From Microbotryum silenes-acaulis (lineage: Eukaryota > Basidiomycota > Microbotryomycetes > Microbotryales > Microbotryaceae): a DNA stretch of 64,000 bases. The notes under the pieces were generated by a model that saw nothing but the letters and a program-made list of their open reading frames with translations, was not told the origin of the DNA and made no database searches. The DNA is taken from NCBI GenBank assembly GCA_003665825.1, contig QPFY01000008.1:744001-808000 (forward strand). Direction: 5' to 3'. Made by a program: the position numbers and the translations under genes. Positions 11,110-23,700 of the stretch are shown here, piece by piece. How positions within the stretch are numbered: position 1 is the first letter of the stretch; each line of letters begins with the position of its first letter.

Positions 11110-12422
11110 TTCTATAGAATAATTTATGTGCGTTCGGGCCCCAAAAAAATGAAATGGAAGAAACTCGCGCGCGCCCGGTCGGGTTTTGGACAAAGGCTTC
11201 GCAGCCCTCCAAACTTTGAACGTGAGCTCGAGTACGTGACGTCCGGCGAGTACTCAGTACTATTGGCTAGGGATGTCAGCCCTGGGCCCCAACTGCCGCG
11301 TAGCAGGTAGAGATGGGTCTGAATGTCCAGCTCAGCTATACGACGAGCGCGGCTCCACCTCATTCGGCTTAACAGGCTTCGGCTTCACTGAGCAGTGGTA
11401 GTGTGGGGTGGGGACTCAGCCACGCCCTCGACACAGGCTCGTCCTTGTCGTCACTGACTTGGCCAATCACGTGAGAACTGGAATGTCTTCAAGTTGTATT
11501 TTTTGGGGAAGGAAGCTTCGCGCTTGCCCGGCCCTGGGAACGCGCTGAGGTTAATGCAACAATGCACGACCCCTCCTGTCGACACCCGAAGACCTGGTGG
11601 AGATGGCTAATCACGAAGGGTGATCAAGCCGAAGCGATCTGAAACGGAAGAATCAATGTTCCGGGCTTATAGGAGCTCTGTTTCGTAAGTCCAATTGGCC
11701 TCAGGATCATGGACGCCCTCACCACGTGACCGTGACCGTCGTCTGACTCGACGTCGGGGTCCGGGACCTACGCCGAAGAGCCTCTGATTTACTATGGTGA
11801 CAGCGGGTTCATGAGGGGCGAGGATTGTATATGAGGATACTCGGAACCAGCACATGTAGTGGAGCGAATATATGTCATCACTGCTGCTGCTCTAGATAAT
11901 TCGGTTCTGCGAAGATTTGATCCGCATCAGGCAATCGAAACCGCGGGTGGCTGCAACTCGGAGACTGGAAGTGCGGATGGATGGAGCTCGAATCATGATA
12001 GAGCCAGACCGTTTGCATGCTCCAACATGGCTTGACTGCCAAATAAGTTCCTCTCCAGTCCCTGCAAACCGCTCGGTGGAATTCTGGTTCGAAGCCGAAT
12101 TTCTGGGGGACAATTCCATGAAATCGCCGAGTAGCTCAACAGAAAATGATGTACGGATCAATCGTAAAATCTGGTGAAGATCCGAACGGTCACAGTAGTG
12201 CAGGCTGAGGTTCAGCGGCTTGTGGCCGCCCCGCGGTGCGTAATTGGGCCTTATTGAGGGTTTTTGGGCCTCCCGAACAATATCGCGCCGTATCAGGCTG
12301 TATCATGCGAGGTGCTGCCTGACTGCTTGATTCGATTTCGACAAGCGTCTCTTCCTCTCCCCTTCCTACAAGCTGAGGTGACTCAATTCCGCTGCTCACA
12401 CTACCTTCGCTAATCACGAATC
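11110..12422. other. Unassigned intergenic region upstream of ADE2
   Basis: I recognise no gene here; the open frames are short and unlike any family I know. Two CACGTG words occur (about 11468 and 11735). The last few hundred bases probably hold the ADE2 promoter and leader. Confidence 0.5.
12379..12385 (+). promoter_or_regulatory. TGACTCA site upstream of ADE2
   Basis: A perfect TGACTCA lies 38 bp before the ADE2 ATG, and a TGACTC core lies further upstream near 11755. In yeast the TGACTC core is bound by Gcn4 and Bas1 at purine genes. Whether this fungus uses it the same way is inference. Such a short word can also occur by chance. Confidence 0.35.
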
Positions 12423-14747
12423 ATGGATGTCAAAGTCATTGGAGTACTTGGTAAGTCTTCGGTCTTTTCTGGGAGTCACTTGCAAGTCTCCTCTGCTCTG
12501 ATTGCGCGCACCGGAGGCACGGTCAGGCCGACTGGATTGCTCCGCCGCAAGTTCGAACAGCCGGAGCCGGCTCGCGACGCACATGGCGTCTGCCCTCGGT
12601 GTCTTTCCCCGTGGTGCCGGAGTTCTATCAGAGTATACGGACTGTGTACCCTCGATCCCGCATATCTCACGATCGCCTTTCGCGTAGGTGGCTAGGTCCC
12701 ATCTGACGCTCGATCGCCCCTCTGCTCTCCCATTCTAGGTGGTGGCCAACTAGGGCGAATGCTCCTTCAGGCTGCATCGCCTCTGTCTATCCCGATCATT
12801 GTGCTCGACCCAGAAGAAGGGGCACCGGCTAAGCAAGTGTCGGCGCCCGAGCGACTGCCTCTGTCGCAGCCTGCTTCGACTTCGTCACAGGCTGGCTCTG
12901 GGCCCGGTCCTCTCTCCCACCTGAATGGACCCTTCACCTCGGAGTCGCACATTCGGCAACTCGCCCAAAACGTCGATATTCTGACCATCGAGATTGAGCA
13001 CGTCGACGTCGCTGCTCTGGAGCGGGTGCAACACGACTTCGCGTCTACTGGAGGGCGCTCGGGCGAAGGCGTCAGAATCTACCCCGCTCCGGCCGTCATT
13101 CGTACGATTCAGGACAAGTACACACAAAAACTCTATCTTCAAGAGCGCGGTATTGCGGTCGCCCCCTTTTTGCCCATCACGGGAACGGGCGCCGCAGCCG
13201 CCGACTCTGTGGACCCGCGGGCCGACCTGCGTGATTCGGTGCGAGATGCGGCCAAGGATTTCGGCTATCCTCTCATGCTGAAGTCCCGACACCTCGCCTA
13301 CGACGGCAAGGGCAACTTCGTGCTGCGCTCGGAGAACGACATTGAACTCGCCTTGGAAGCCCTTATCCCGGATTCGTCGCTGACCATTCAAGGCGCGAGA
13401 GCTCCGACCGATCGCCTCTACGCCGAAAAGTGGGCCGCCTTCGTCAAAGAGGTCGCCGTTATGGTTGTCCGCGGTGCCGATGGAAGTACGCGTTCATATC
13501 CCGCAGTCGAGACTGTCCACCGGGATAGCATCTGCCACATCGTGTATGCCCCCCTTCGACCGCTGTGCGACGGTGATTACGGGGTGGGGTCAAAACAGAA
13601 GGGCGCGTTCAGCATATCCGCGAAGCCGGTGGACGAGCGCGCACAGGAGCTTGCTGTGCGAGCCATTGACGCCCTCGGGGAGGGGGCCGTCGGTGTGTTT
13701 GGTGTAGAGATGTTTTGGTTACCGGATGGTCAGTTTTTGCTCGTGGATTCTGGAGATTCTTGTGCGATAGCACGCCAAGCTGACCTCACCTCAATGTCAA
13801 CAGGCCGCCTCTTGCTCAACGAAATCGCACCACGACCGCACAACTCGGGCCATTATACCATCGAAGCCTGCTCCATCTCGCAGTACACCGCTCACCTTTA
13901 TGCGATCTTGTCACTGCCGTTGCCGCCAATCCAATTTCTCCCACGATCATCCGCCATGCTCAATCTGCTCGGGTTGTCGTCCTCAGCTCAGTCAGATTTC
14001 ATGGGTCCGTCTGGCGTAGTTAGAAAGGCCATCGAGCTCGGAGCAGCTGTGCACTTGTATGGAAAGGCAGGATGTCGCAAGGGCAGGAAGATGGGTCACG
14101 TGACGATAGTCGGCGAGTCCGATGAGATCGTCCGTTCGCAGCTCGAACAACTGGTTGAACTCTTACCAGGAGAGTACGCCGAGAAGGCCCAACGGCAAGA
14201 GGCGACCCGATCGGCTCGATCACCACTTGTCTCGATTGTCATGGGTTCGGATTCGGATCTGCCTATTATGCTGAACGCCTCCAGCGTCCTTCGCCAGTTC
14301 GAGATCCCCTTCGAGCTGTCGATCGTATCAGCTCACCGGACACCTGGCCGCATGGTCGAGTTCGCTCGAACCGCCGCGAGTCGCGGGATCCGGGTCATCA
14401 TCGCTGGAGCTGGGGGTGCGGCGCATCTACCGGGCATGATTGCGAGTGAAACGATTTTGCCGGTCATCGGTGTGCCTGTCAAGGGCTCCAGTTTGGACGG
14501 CGTCGACTCGCTGTACTCAATCGTACAGATGCCTCGCGGGATTCCTGTCGCGGCAATGGCCATCAACAACTCGATGAATGCTGGTCTCCTAGCTGTCAGA
14601 ATCCTGGCAGCAGGGGGAATGGGCAGGCTGAACACGGCTCTGGCGGAATATGCTGCAGGACTAGAGGATGAAGTTCTCGCAAAGGTGCAGACATTGGAAA
14701 ACATCGGCTGGGACGCGTATGCAACCACCAAGCTAGCCAAGAAATAG
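12423..14747 (+). CDS. ADE2: Phosphoribosylaminoimidazole carboxylase, ATP-grasp plus PurE
   Basis: Carboxylates aminoimidazole ribotide to CAIR in purine synthesis. Exons are 12423-12450, 12739-13728 and 13804-14747, giving 653 residues. The start is supported because the tiny first exon joined to exon 2 gives MDVKVIGVLGGGQLGRM, the family's N-terminal nucleotide-binding loop. The ATP-grasp region follows (KSRHLAYDGKGN; EIAPRPHNSGHYT). The PurE domain runs from about residue 475 (MGSDSD, SAHRTP, GAGGAAHLPG). Intron 2 (75 nt) is a multiple of three without a stop, so the unspliced frame stays open and would insert 25 unrelated residues between PDG and RLLLNEIAPRP; the family continues directly there, so splicing is expected. 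It converges with CCT6 at 69 bp. Confidence 0.96.
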
Positions 14748-14816
14748 ACGATGTGCCCCAAATTTCTAGATTGCAAAATAATCAGTGGGCGGATGCACTG
14801 CAAAGTATCTATGCGA

Positions 14817-17654
14817 TTATTGCTGCGGCCCTTCCTTGAGACTACTTCTTCCGGCCTTCATCATTTCGTCAGTGATCAGCAAATTCGAAGCAATCACGGC
14901 TCTGCAACAACGAGGCGGACGGATGGCGGGGTCAGCTCGCGCGCTTGGGACCTGTGCGTGCAATGACTTACGCAGAGTGAATCATATGTCGCTTGACGCG
15001 ATAGTTGTCCCAGATACCCTCACTGAAACAGAGAGAAGTCCACACCGATGAGTATACCCTCGCTATCGGCGATCACATGCATGCCAGGGTGCTCGTTCGT
15101 ACGTGACAGGGTCCATTGGTTCACCAGTGCTCAGGTTCAGCCCAACGACATTCCCTTCGGCTGCCTCGTCCTGATCATCAAAAGACAAACCGTTGATGCA
15201 AAAGCTGTAAGATGAATACTTCTTTCGTTTACCAGTAGAAAAGGGCACTAACCTGCAACGCAACGATGCAGTCCTGCACGTCTAGGCCGGCGTTCACGGC
15301 CAGTGTTTTCGGGATCACGAGCATCGCATCCGCAAATGCTTGCACTCCCAGCTTTGTACGGCCCTTCGCGTTTTTCTTGACTTCCCCTGCCAGATAAGCA
15401 TGGGCAGCGATCTCAAACGCTCCCGCTCCCGCAACGAGAGCACCGTCTTCAAGCGCATTCTTGACTGCGCGCAAGCCGTCCCGAACCGCGTCCGAGATCT
15501 GGGCGATCGTGTGAGCATTCGGCCCTGCGTGCAGGTGTGTGCGGGTGAAGGTCAATGACTCGGATTGAACGAAGGCAACACGTCCCTTGACTACGCTTAC
15601 CTTTGATCAACAACGTCACACTCTGCGGGTCCTTGACTTCCTCCACGAATGTGTATTTTTCTTCGCCAAGAGTGTGTTCATAGACGAGACCCGCATAGCC
15701 AAGATCTTGGGGCTGAAGGTCTTCCACGGAGTTTTGAGCGGTTCCGCCACAGATGAGCTGCAACCTACGTCGAGAAAGAAGATGGGCTGTCTCAGCAGCC
15801 TGCGCAAGTGACCCCGCATCGACATTGACAGAGCACGTCTGACGCACCTCTCCATATTGCGTCGCTTGGCTCGTCGGAGTGCCATGATCCCCTGCTTCGC
15901 GAGCATGTCAAGCGACAGTGGGTCGATCCCTTTCTGGTTGATGACCACAAAATTCTTCGGTTCGCCGATGATATTCCCGTCCTTATCGAGCTGGCTGTCG
16001 CACACCATCTTTTTGAGCTCAATGATCTTGCGGACTTTGGCATCAGTGAACTTGCGTTCCGACTCGACGAGCTTTTCGCGTTGTTCCGCCGAGGAGTAGA
16101 AGAAGCCCGAATTGACCTCCCTGTAGGCCGGGAGAGGTGAAGGTCAGTTGATTCGAACAGACCGCGAAGTCCCTTTCCAATCTCTGAGGCGCCTTGCAAT
16201 GGGCACGACATACGTTTTTTCGTATTCCAACGACACGTTTAAAATGAGGATTGAGCAGTTGGTTAGGCGCTTGGGCATGTCTGGGTGTCGAGGTCCATGA
16301 TCGAGCACGAGGCCCTTGATGAGACGGGTGTCGGTGTCGGTCAGATGCTGCATCTTCATCAATTCGACCATGTGCAAATCGATCGGCAAGTATTTGGATG
16401 CGCTCGCGCCATCCGGCGACCTTATGAGAGACTTCGTCGCGATCTCTCCAACGGTAGAAACCCGTCGGATGGCCAGTACAGCATCGACAAGGGACTGGGA
16501 CAGGGCTTTGGCCAAGGACTTGTGGACTTTAGTAGCCAATGAGGTGAAGGCAACATTGACCAAGAGCTCGTGAAATGGCGAGCCACTCATCGCGAAAGGA
16601 GTTTTGAACTTGTCCAAGAACGTCGTGAGACTGTTCTTGGCAATGTCAAGGCCATCAGCGAGGATGCGGGGATGCACTCCCTCAGAGGTGTAGCGCTCGG
16701 CTTGCTTGAGCAATTCACCTGAGAATACGGAACCTCGTCACGTCAGTGCACTCTCGGCGGCATTACAACTTTTCCCAATAAGGGTCATCAACCTACCAAC
16801 GAGAAGGACTACGCTCGTGGTTCCGTCGCCGGTCATCTCGTCCTGGGCCACTGCCGTTCGCGCGATCAGAGCAGCGGTTGGGTTCTGGCACAGGGCGTGG
16901 AGTGGAAGTGGAGAGAAGCGGGTTGAGCACAGATTTTTAGACAAGCTCGTGCTCAGGTGCATCTCTAGGTGACCGCACATACCTGGATCTGCATCTCACT
17001 GAGCAGAACCTTGCCATCTTTGGTCATTTTTAGTTGACCGGCGCCGTCGACAAGCATTTTGAGTGTACCCCGGGGTCCTATGGCGATACAATCGAGGCGG
17101 TACATCAGTACAAGGTGTGGTTCATGCGGAGAATCGGCCGTATCACGAAACAGCGCGTGACCACGCCCCGAGTGCTTTGGAGCGGCATGTTCGCGGGTAA
17201 GGGGACGACGCCACGACGATCGACGTGGAACTTAAGTGAGGCTCTGCGCAGTTGCAACTCTTGCACATGCACGAAGGATGGCTTGGCTGACACCCCGGTG
17301 TAGACAGTAAGGCCGGGTCTCACTCACCCAAGTTGCTCTTGACGACATTCGCAAGGCCCATCGCTCCGGTGGCCTACCCAAAGTCGGATGCAAAGGTCAG
17401 GATTTAGCTCATCGATCTCCATTACCACTGCCACGCATGGCAAAACACTTCAGGTCGTCGATGTATGGGAAGGGGGCTCTTTCACGCACATTGATTTGGA
17501 ACGCCTGATTGCGACGCACGCTCTCGGCGCGAGGGTTCAGGAGCTCGAGCGCGGACCTGCGCGCATGATTGATCGAGATACAAAGTTGATGAGCAGAGCA
17601 AGGAGCGGAATGAGCGATCGCAGCGATATACGACGAGTAATCGACGACGTACAT
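14817..17654 (-). CDS. CCT6: T-complex protein 1 subunit zeta (CCT6 chaperonin)
   Basis: Subunit of the cytosolic CCT/TRiC ring that folds actin, tubulin and other proteins. Twelve exons fit: 17653-17654, 17490-17556, 17328-17373, 16983-17077, 16797-16884, 16214-16718, 15848-16120, 15601-15764, 15253-15524, 15103-15170, 14972-15022 and 14817-14901, giving 571 residues. Landmarks in order: [31 protein letters not shown]; the ATP motif [77 protein letters not shown]. The start codon is split: AT in exon 1, G in exon 2. An insertion of about 20 residues before the HMVE motif is longer than usual and could hide a missed intron. Family assignment is secure; small exon edges may shift. Confidence 0.93.
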
Positions 17655-18035
17655 GCTGCTGTCTATGCGGGTCAGTAGTAAGCGCAAGAGCGTGCAAGCC
17701 TGCGCGCGCCTGCCAGCGAGTGCCAGCCTGTGCCAGCAGCTGCCAGTACAGGCCAATACTCTGCCGCAGCCTGCAGTCAGCCTGCCGCGACCAAGTTCAC
17801 TCGGGCTTCGATTGGCCCTCCACGCGCTGCAGCGCGCTGCCTTGCCGCCTCCTGCAGTCACGCATATCGGTCACGGATCGTCCACGTCTCAGCTCATAAC
17901 CTATCGAGCGAGCATCCGCCACTGGTCATTCCTGCTGTGACCTCGAGGCGGCTCACTATCCTTGTACACTCCCGGCAAACCCACACGCGACGTGACGGGC
18001 CGCAGTTACTCCGTTGCGTGACGACAGGCGAACGA
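17655..18035. promoter_or_regulatory. Shared divergent promoter, CCT6 and VPS74
   Basis: These 381 bp separate two divergently read genes, so both must take upstream signals from here. TGCCAG starts at 17711, 17721, 17731 and 17741, an exact 10-bp period, and a CCAAT word lies near 17753. The array is the clearest regulatory candidate; the factor is unknown. Confidence 0.5.
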
Positions 18036-19902
18036 ATGGCCACGACTCAGTCCGGCCTCTCGCGTCGACGAGGGGGGCCATCCCCTGGCGGCGCCCAAAC
18101 AAGCCACAATGGCACCGCACCCCTAGCCCTAGGTGTTAGTTCGCCTCCAGGAGCGAGTCTGAACGGCAACTCACCCTCCCAACGCTTCGGTGGGGTGGCC
18201 GCTGCAGCGACGGGTGCAGGTGGGGCCTCGTCGCGACCGACGACTCCAGCTGGACATCGTGTCGCCTTCGACGAGCGTGACCTCGAGAGCTCCGAAGATC
18301 AGATCATGCCCAAACTGACCCTCATGGAAGAGGTGCTTTTGCTCGGGCTCAAGGACAAGCAGGTGCGTTCATGCGGTCATTCGTTCCGGTGTTTTGCATG
18401 TCGGCGTGGGGCATGTACCCCCCAACGTGACGGTGTCACTCGCGACGTCGGGCACTTCGACGCGCCTTCGGTCGTGGTTTGGCCAATGCCCACGATGGGG
18501 GGTCGGACCGACCGCGCAATTGGATCGCCAACACATTGGGACGGCACCGCTTGTATCTGAGCGCAGACCGTCGGTATCGTCACCACGCTCCTACTCGAGG
18601 TTGTGTTGGCCCAGAAAGCCTGGGCCGGGGCATCGGGTCATCCTCGTAAATTCAGGAGGACGAGCGCTGATCCTCCTCCTCCTATCCACCATGCTGTGTG
18701 TAGGGCTATCTCTCGTTTTGGAACGACAACATCTCATACACGCTCAGAGGTTGTATCGTGCTCGAGCTTGCTCTTCGCCACCGAATCGCAATGGTCCGAG
18801 ACCCCAATCGGAGACGGTTCCCGCTGGCCGATCGGTAAGTTCCGGTGGTTTCCACGTATGATACGACGATCATATCTAAGGGGGCTCGTCGTTCTCATCT
18901 GTGCATCCGGAAGGGAGCGAGCGTCAGGAGGTTTCACTGCTGACATGTTGGCCTTGTTCGCTTCAGCTACATCGAGGTGGTCGACGATCGCCTCACTGGA
19001 GAAGTTTTGCTCGACGAAGCCTTGAAGATGATGAAGATCTCAGAGAGAATGAGCGTTGGCACGTGGATCGATTTGATGTCAGGTGAGCGGTTGCCCTCGT
19101 GCCGCCACATCTCGTCGATTCCTGCACCGACCATTGCCGGTCACACACTCGTTGTCGGGGCGCTGGTGGTGCCTTGCACTTGGCCGCTAACAAAACACGA
19201 ACGGATCTTGTTCATAGGCGAGACATGGAACGTCATGAAGATCGGATACCAGCTCAAGCAAGTTCGAGAGAGACTGGCGAAAGGTCTCGTTGACAAGGGC
19301 GTGCTGCGGACGGAGAAACGCAATTTCCTACTTTTCGACATGGCAACGCATCCGGTTTCGGACCCGACGTTTAAAGATGATGTTCTGCGGCGTACTCTTG
19401 GCCTACTCACGGCTCGCACCGCGGCAGTACCCACCTCCGACCTCTACGGGGAGCGAGTCCGATACCGAACTATTCGAGCCGTAAGCATGGTCTGCGCCGC
19501 CTTTTCTGCCAACGTACTCGAGAACGCGCTTGTCCATCTCAGCTACGATGCACGCGAGGCCGCTTTCGCAAAATGCGACGAGTTGCTCGCCGAGTTCTCT
19601 CAGTGGCCTTTCGCCGCATTCCGACCGCCTACCGCTGGCGGGGGAGGGATCGGGGCGGGCAGCGCGTCGGCGAACGTGGAGAACGCAAATCTTGCAGAGA
19701 TCAACAGGCTGGCAAGAGGGGAGATGTCAGGCGGTGAAGGTGGAGCGGAAGGTCAGACGCAACGAGAGTTGCACCTGGAAGTTGTAGCTGCCGTTCTAGA
19801 GGTGTGCAGGAGGTGCGTGGCGCGGCGTTCAATTTGATCGAGGAAACTGTCGCGATGGCTGACCCAATCCCTTCCACTCACAGAATGGATTCATTGCTGT
19901 AG
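18036..19902 (+). CDS. VPS74: Vps74/GOLPH3-type PI4P-binding Golgi protein
   Basis: Peripheral Golgi protein that binds phosphatidylinositol 4-phosphate and retains glycosyltransferases. Exons are 18036-18362, 18704-18834, 18967-19082, 19218-19812 and 19884-19902, giving 395 residues. A Gly/Ser/Ala-rich N-terminal tail of about 90 residues is followed by the GPP34 fold: [32 protein letters not shown] (holding Trp and Arg of the lipid pocket); [34 protein letters not shown]; and a short tail ending RRMDSLL. Intron 3 (19083-19217, 135 nt) is open and in frame, so a simple ORF reading would keep it. Intron 4 yields a 19-nt last exon that restores the family C-terminus; without it the frame ends at 19837. 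An insert rich in Gly/Ala (about residues 325-350) sits where other fungi vary. Confidence 0.93.
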
Positions 19903-20750
19903 TTTCCTGGACAGATTCCCTTCTGGTGGTGGGCAGGCTCTTTTATTTGGGGCACATGGGCTTCGGGGAGGTGTTCCCATTATGGCTGTAATCAGTAGCC
20001 CGCGCTGTCCTTCTCTCGGCTCTGCTTCTTCCCTGCATGATGACAACACATACAGTCTTGAAAGTCCAAACGCGGAAAGGGAATACAAGCAAGAGGTGAA
20101 GGAGGGCTCTCATCATAGCCCAGGCAAACTCCAGTCTGGATCAGTTGGCAAACTCGCGAGGCGACCATCGCCCACAGGCAGAGACCCCTCGGAGGCCAAT
20201 TTGGGAAGACTTGTGCGAGGCCATGTCTGATTCCTCGTCCTTCATTCCGACCACCCATGACTATGGCTTCAACTTCGTGTCGAGTCGTATTCGGTATTCG
20301 GGAATGTTCCGGGATCCCCACAGCCCGTGCCCCGTCATCTAATACGGTCTACCTCTCTCTGATGGCGCGGGAAAATCTTCGGGTGAAAAACCAAAAAAAA
20401 AAACCCGACAGTACTACACCGCACCGAGGTTCATTTTTGGCTTCGGGTTCAAGTGTTTTTTGGGCTTCTACAGAAAAAGAAACTCCTGCCAGCTTTCGAT
20501 CGCCGGGGCCAGTATTGATCTGAACCTTGAACCTCGTTGAAGGGCTGCAAGACGCTGCACAGCTCGGGCGGAGGCAGTTTGCAGGCTCGGGCCAGCACGG
20601 GTTCGCTCAGGTTCGCTTGGGTTCGCTCTCTCTCGCTCTTTCGCTGTGTACGACTCGAACACCCTTCCACCTTCGACGCCGCCCTCTCGCTCCGACCGCA
20701 TCGCTCTGCGCCTCGCACACACGTTCCGACATATTTCCTTCGTCGCAGAT
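19903..20750. other. Intergenic region, VPS74 terminator and KGD1 promoter
   Basis: I see no gene. The last 200 bases are rich in GGTTCGCT-like words and C/T-rich tracts before the KGD1 ATG, as in many fungal leaders. An A-run lies at 20393-20402. Confidence 0.5.
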
Positions 20751-23700
20751 ATGTTGTCTACGGGTCGACGGCTTCTGACTCGTCGTCTTTCGGCCTGGAC
20801 CAACATCCACGCCACCTCTATTGCAAGAGGTGTCGTTCGTGATCATGCCGCTGCTTTCTCCACGACCCGCGGCCCGCATGCGACCGCGACTCCATCCGAC
20901 ACTGCCAAAGCCCCGTCGCCAGTTGATCAGTTCGCGAACGAAAATAATGCTTACTACGCTGAGGAGATGCTCAGATGCTGGAGGCAGGTGCGTCCTCGGA
21001 GGTAGCGTGTCTCTTAGCGGATCTGGTTGGCGTCGACGCGCCGCCACCGATGTGCTCCACGCGGGCTACGTTGCACTATCCCCCGCGAACGACGATTCTG
21101 TCGCCTGGCTGCTTAGTTCTGGCACTGACCGTGGCCGCGCCTTCTGACTTGATTAACCCAGGACCCATCGTCAGTACACCCTTCGTGGGCCACGTACTTT
21201 TCCGGGTTGGACTCTGGATTGCGCTCCGAGGATGCGTTCCGACCTCCCCCGGGTCTCGTCTCGCTACCCTCAACCGACGGCAACGCTCCTTTCAGTCTGG
21301 CCGGTGGGAACGGCTCAGGCCTCGTTGAAGATCATATGAAAGTGAGTCTGTTTGATGGAAGAGGGGTCCTCTCGTTATCGGCGATGTCAACGCTGGACGG
21401 TTCTCCTTATGCGGATGGCGGGAGGATGGCCCGCACCAAGCCATCGTATCTGGCCTGACTCGACTGCACACAGTCCCAGTCAGAAGAGTCTGGAGTATGA
21501 TGATGCTCACCCGGATCGAGAACGTGTTCTTCGCAGGTCCAACTTCTTGTTCGAGCTTTTCAAGTCCGTGGCCATCACATCGCAAATCTTGATCCACTTG
21601 GGATCAATCAGCCCGATCTCTCTTCGACCATGCCACCCGAACTCACAATCGAGAACTACGGCTGGACCGAAAAAGATTTGGACATGGAATTCGAACTGGG
21701 TGCCGGCATTTTGCCCCGTTTCAAAGAGCAAGGAGTGGAGAAAATGTCGCTGCGTAAGATCATCGACGCCTGCAAGCAAATTTACTGTACGTCGAGTCGC
21801 CAATGAACCTCGTTCTCGATCTCGGAGCGCGCGTGACCGATGACTGCTTAGCTAACTGTCCCGGTCCGACCACGGCGCTTTAACAGCCGGCTCTATTGGC
21901 ATTCAGTACATTCACATACCGAACCGCGACGAGTGCGACTGGATCCGCGAACGAATCGAGATTCCTGAGCCCTGGAAGTACACCGTCGACGAGAAGAGAA
22001 TGATTCTTGATCGGCTCATCTGGTCCGACTCATTCGAGCGCTTCATCGCGTCGAAATACCCAAACGAGAAGCGGTTCGGTCTGGAAGGTGCCGAATCGAT
22101 GATCCCGGGCATGAAGGCGCTGATCGATCGCTCGGTCGAGCTGGGTGTGCAATCGATCGTTATCGGCATGCCTCATCGCGGTCGCTTAAACGTGCTCGCC
22201 AACGTTATTCGCAAACCGACGGAAGCAATTTTGGCCGAGTTCGCTCCTTCGCTCGACCCGACTCAGGAAGCAGCAGCTGATGTCAAGTATCATCTCGGCG
22301 CAAACTACGTTCGACCAACACCGAGTGGCAAGAAGGTCTCCCTTAGTTTGGTTGCGAACCCGTCCCATTTGGAGGCTGAGGACGGCGTCGTATTGGGCAA
22401 GACCAAGGGCATTCAACACTTTGAAGGCCAAGGTGACCTCTCGAGCGCGATGGGTTTGCTACTGCACGGCGACGCTGCTTTCGCCGGACAAGGCATCGTA
22501 TACGAGACTATGGGCTTCCATGACTTACCGTATTACGGCACTGGTGGAACAATTCATTTGATCGTCAACAATCAAATCGGCTTTACTACCAACCCTGCTC
22601 AGGGGCGCTCGACACCGTACCCGTCCGACATTGCCAAATCGATTGATGCACCCATCTTCCACGTCAACGGTGACGACCCCGAGGCCGTAACCTTCGTTTG
22701 CCAGCTGGCCGCGGATTTCCGTGCCAAGTTCAAGAAGGACGTGGTCATTGACCTCATCTGCTACCGTCGACATGGACACAATGAAGGCGATCAGCCTATG
22801 TTCACGCAACCGAAGATGTACCAAGTAATCAAGGACAAGCCAACCACGCTCGACGTCTACACGCAAGCACTGGTGGAAGAGTCGACGTTCACAAATGAAG
22901 AGACGGAGAAGCACAAAAGCTGGGTTTGGGGGATGCTCGAGAAGTCATTTGAAGCGAGCAAGGAGTACAAGCCGACGTCCAAGGAATGGCTGTCGTCATC
23001 CTGGGACGGTTTCCCCAGTCCCCGCGAACTGAAGGAGAATGTGCTGGAGGCGCGCCCGACGGGCGTAGAGTTTGATGTGTTGAGAAAGGTCGGCAAGATC
23101 ATCTCTACTTATCCAAAAGACTTCGAGGTGCATCGCAACCTTGCAAGGATTCTGAAGACGCGCGGAACGTCGGTTGAAGATGGCAAGGGCATCGATTACT
23201 CCACCGCGGAGGCACTCGCATTCGGAACTCTGGCGCTGGAAAAAACTCATGTTCGCGTATCGGGTCAGGATGTCGAGCGCGGCACGTTCTCGCAGCGCCA
23301 TGCGGTGTTGCACGAGCAGAACACCGATGCGCTTTATATGCCTCTGGCCCATCTGTCTGAGGATCAAGCCACTGTGACCGTCTGCAACTCGTCTCTCTCC
23401 GAGTTCGGCGTCCTAGGGTTTGAGTTGGGCTACTCGCTGGTTGATCCGGCCCTGCTCGTCATCTGGGAAGCACAGTGTGAGCGAAGAGATTGTGATCGCG
23501 TCGATACAGCAAAGTTTGGCTCAGGCTAATGTTCTTCCTTCTCAGTCGGAGATTTCTCTAACGGCGCTCAGATTATGATCGATCAGGTCAGCGGAGTGCA
23601 GATTTTCTCCCCACTTCAGACATATGCTCAGATCATTACTCGACCTGCTACTACTACAGTTTATTGCTTCCGGTGAAAAGAAGTGGTTGCAGCGGTCTGG

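Noticed and set aside
11110..12422. A host gene upstream of ADE2
   Set aside because: Only short frames with no family resemblance and no convincing exon chain.
19801..19837. VPS74 ending at the in-frame stop 19837
   Set aside because: A GTGCGT donor at 19813 and an acceptor at 19881-19883 join to RRMDSLL, the family C-terminus; the unspliced tail is unlike the family.
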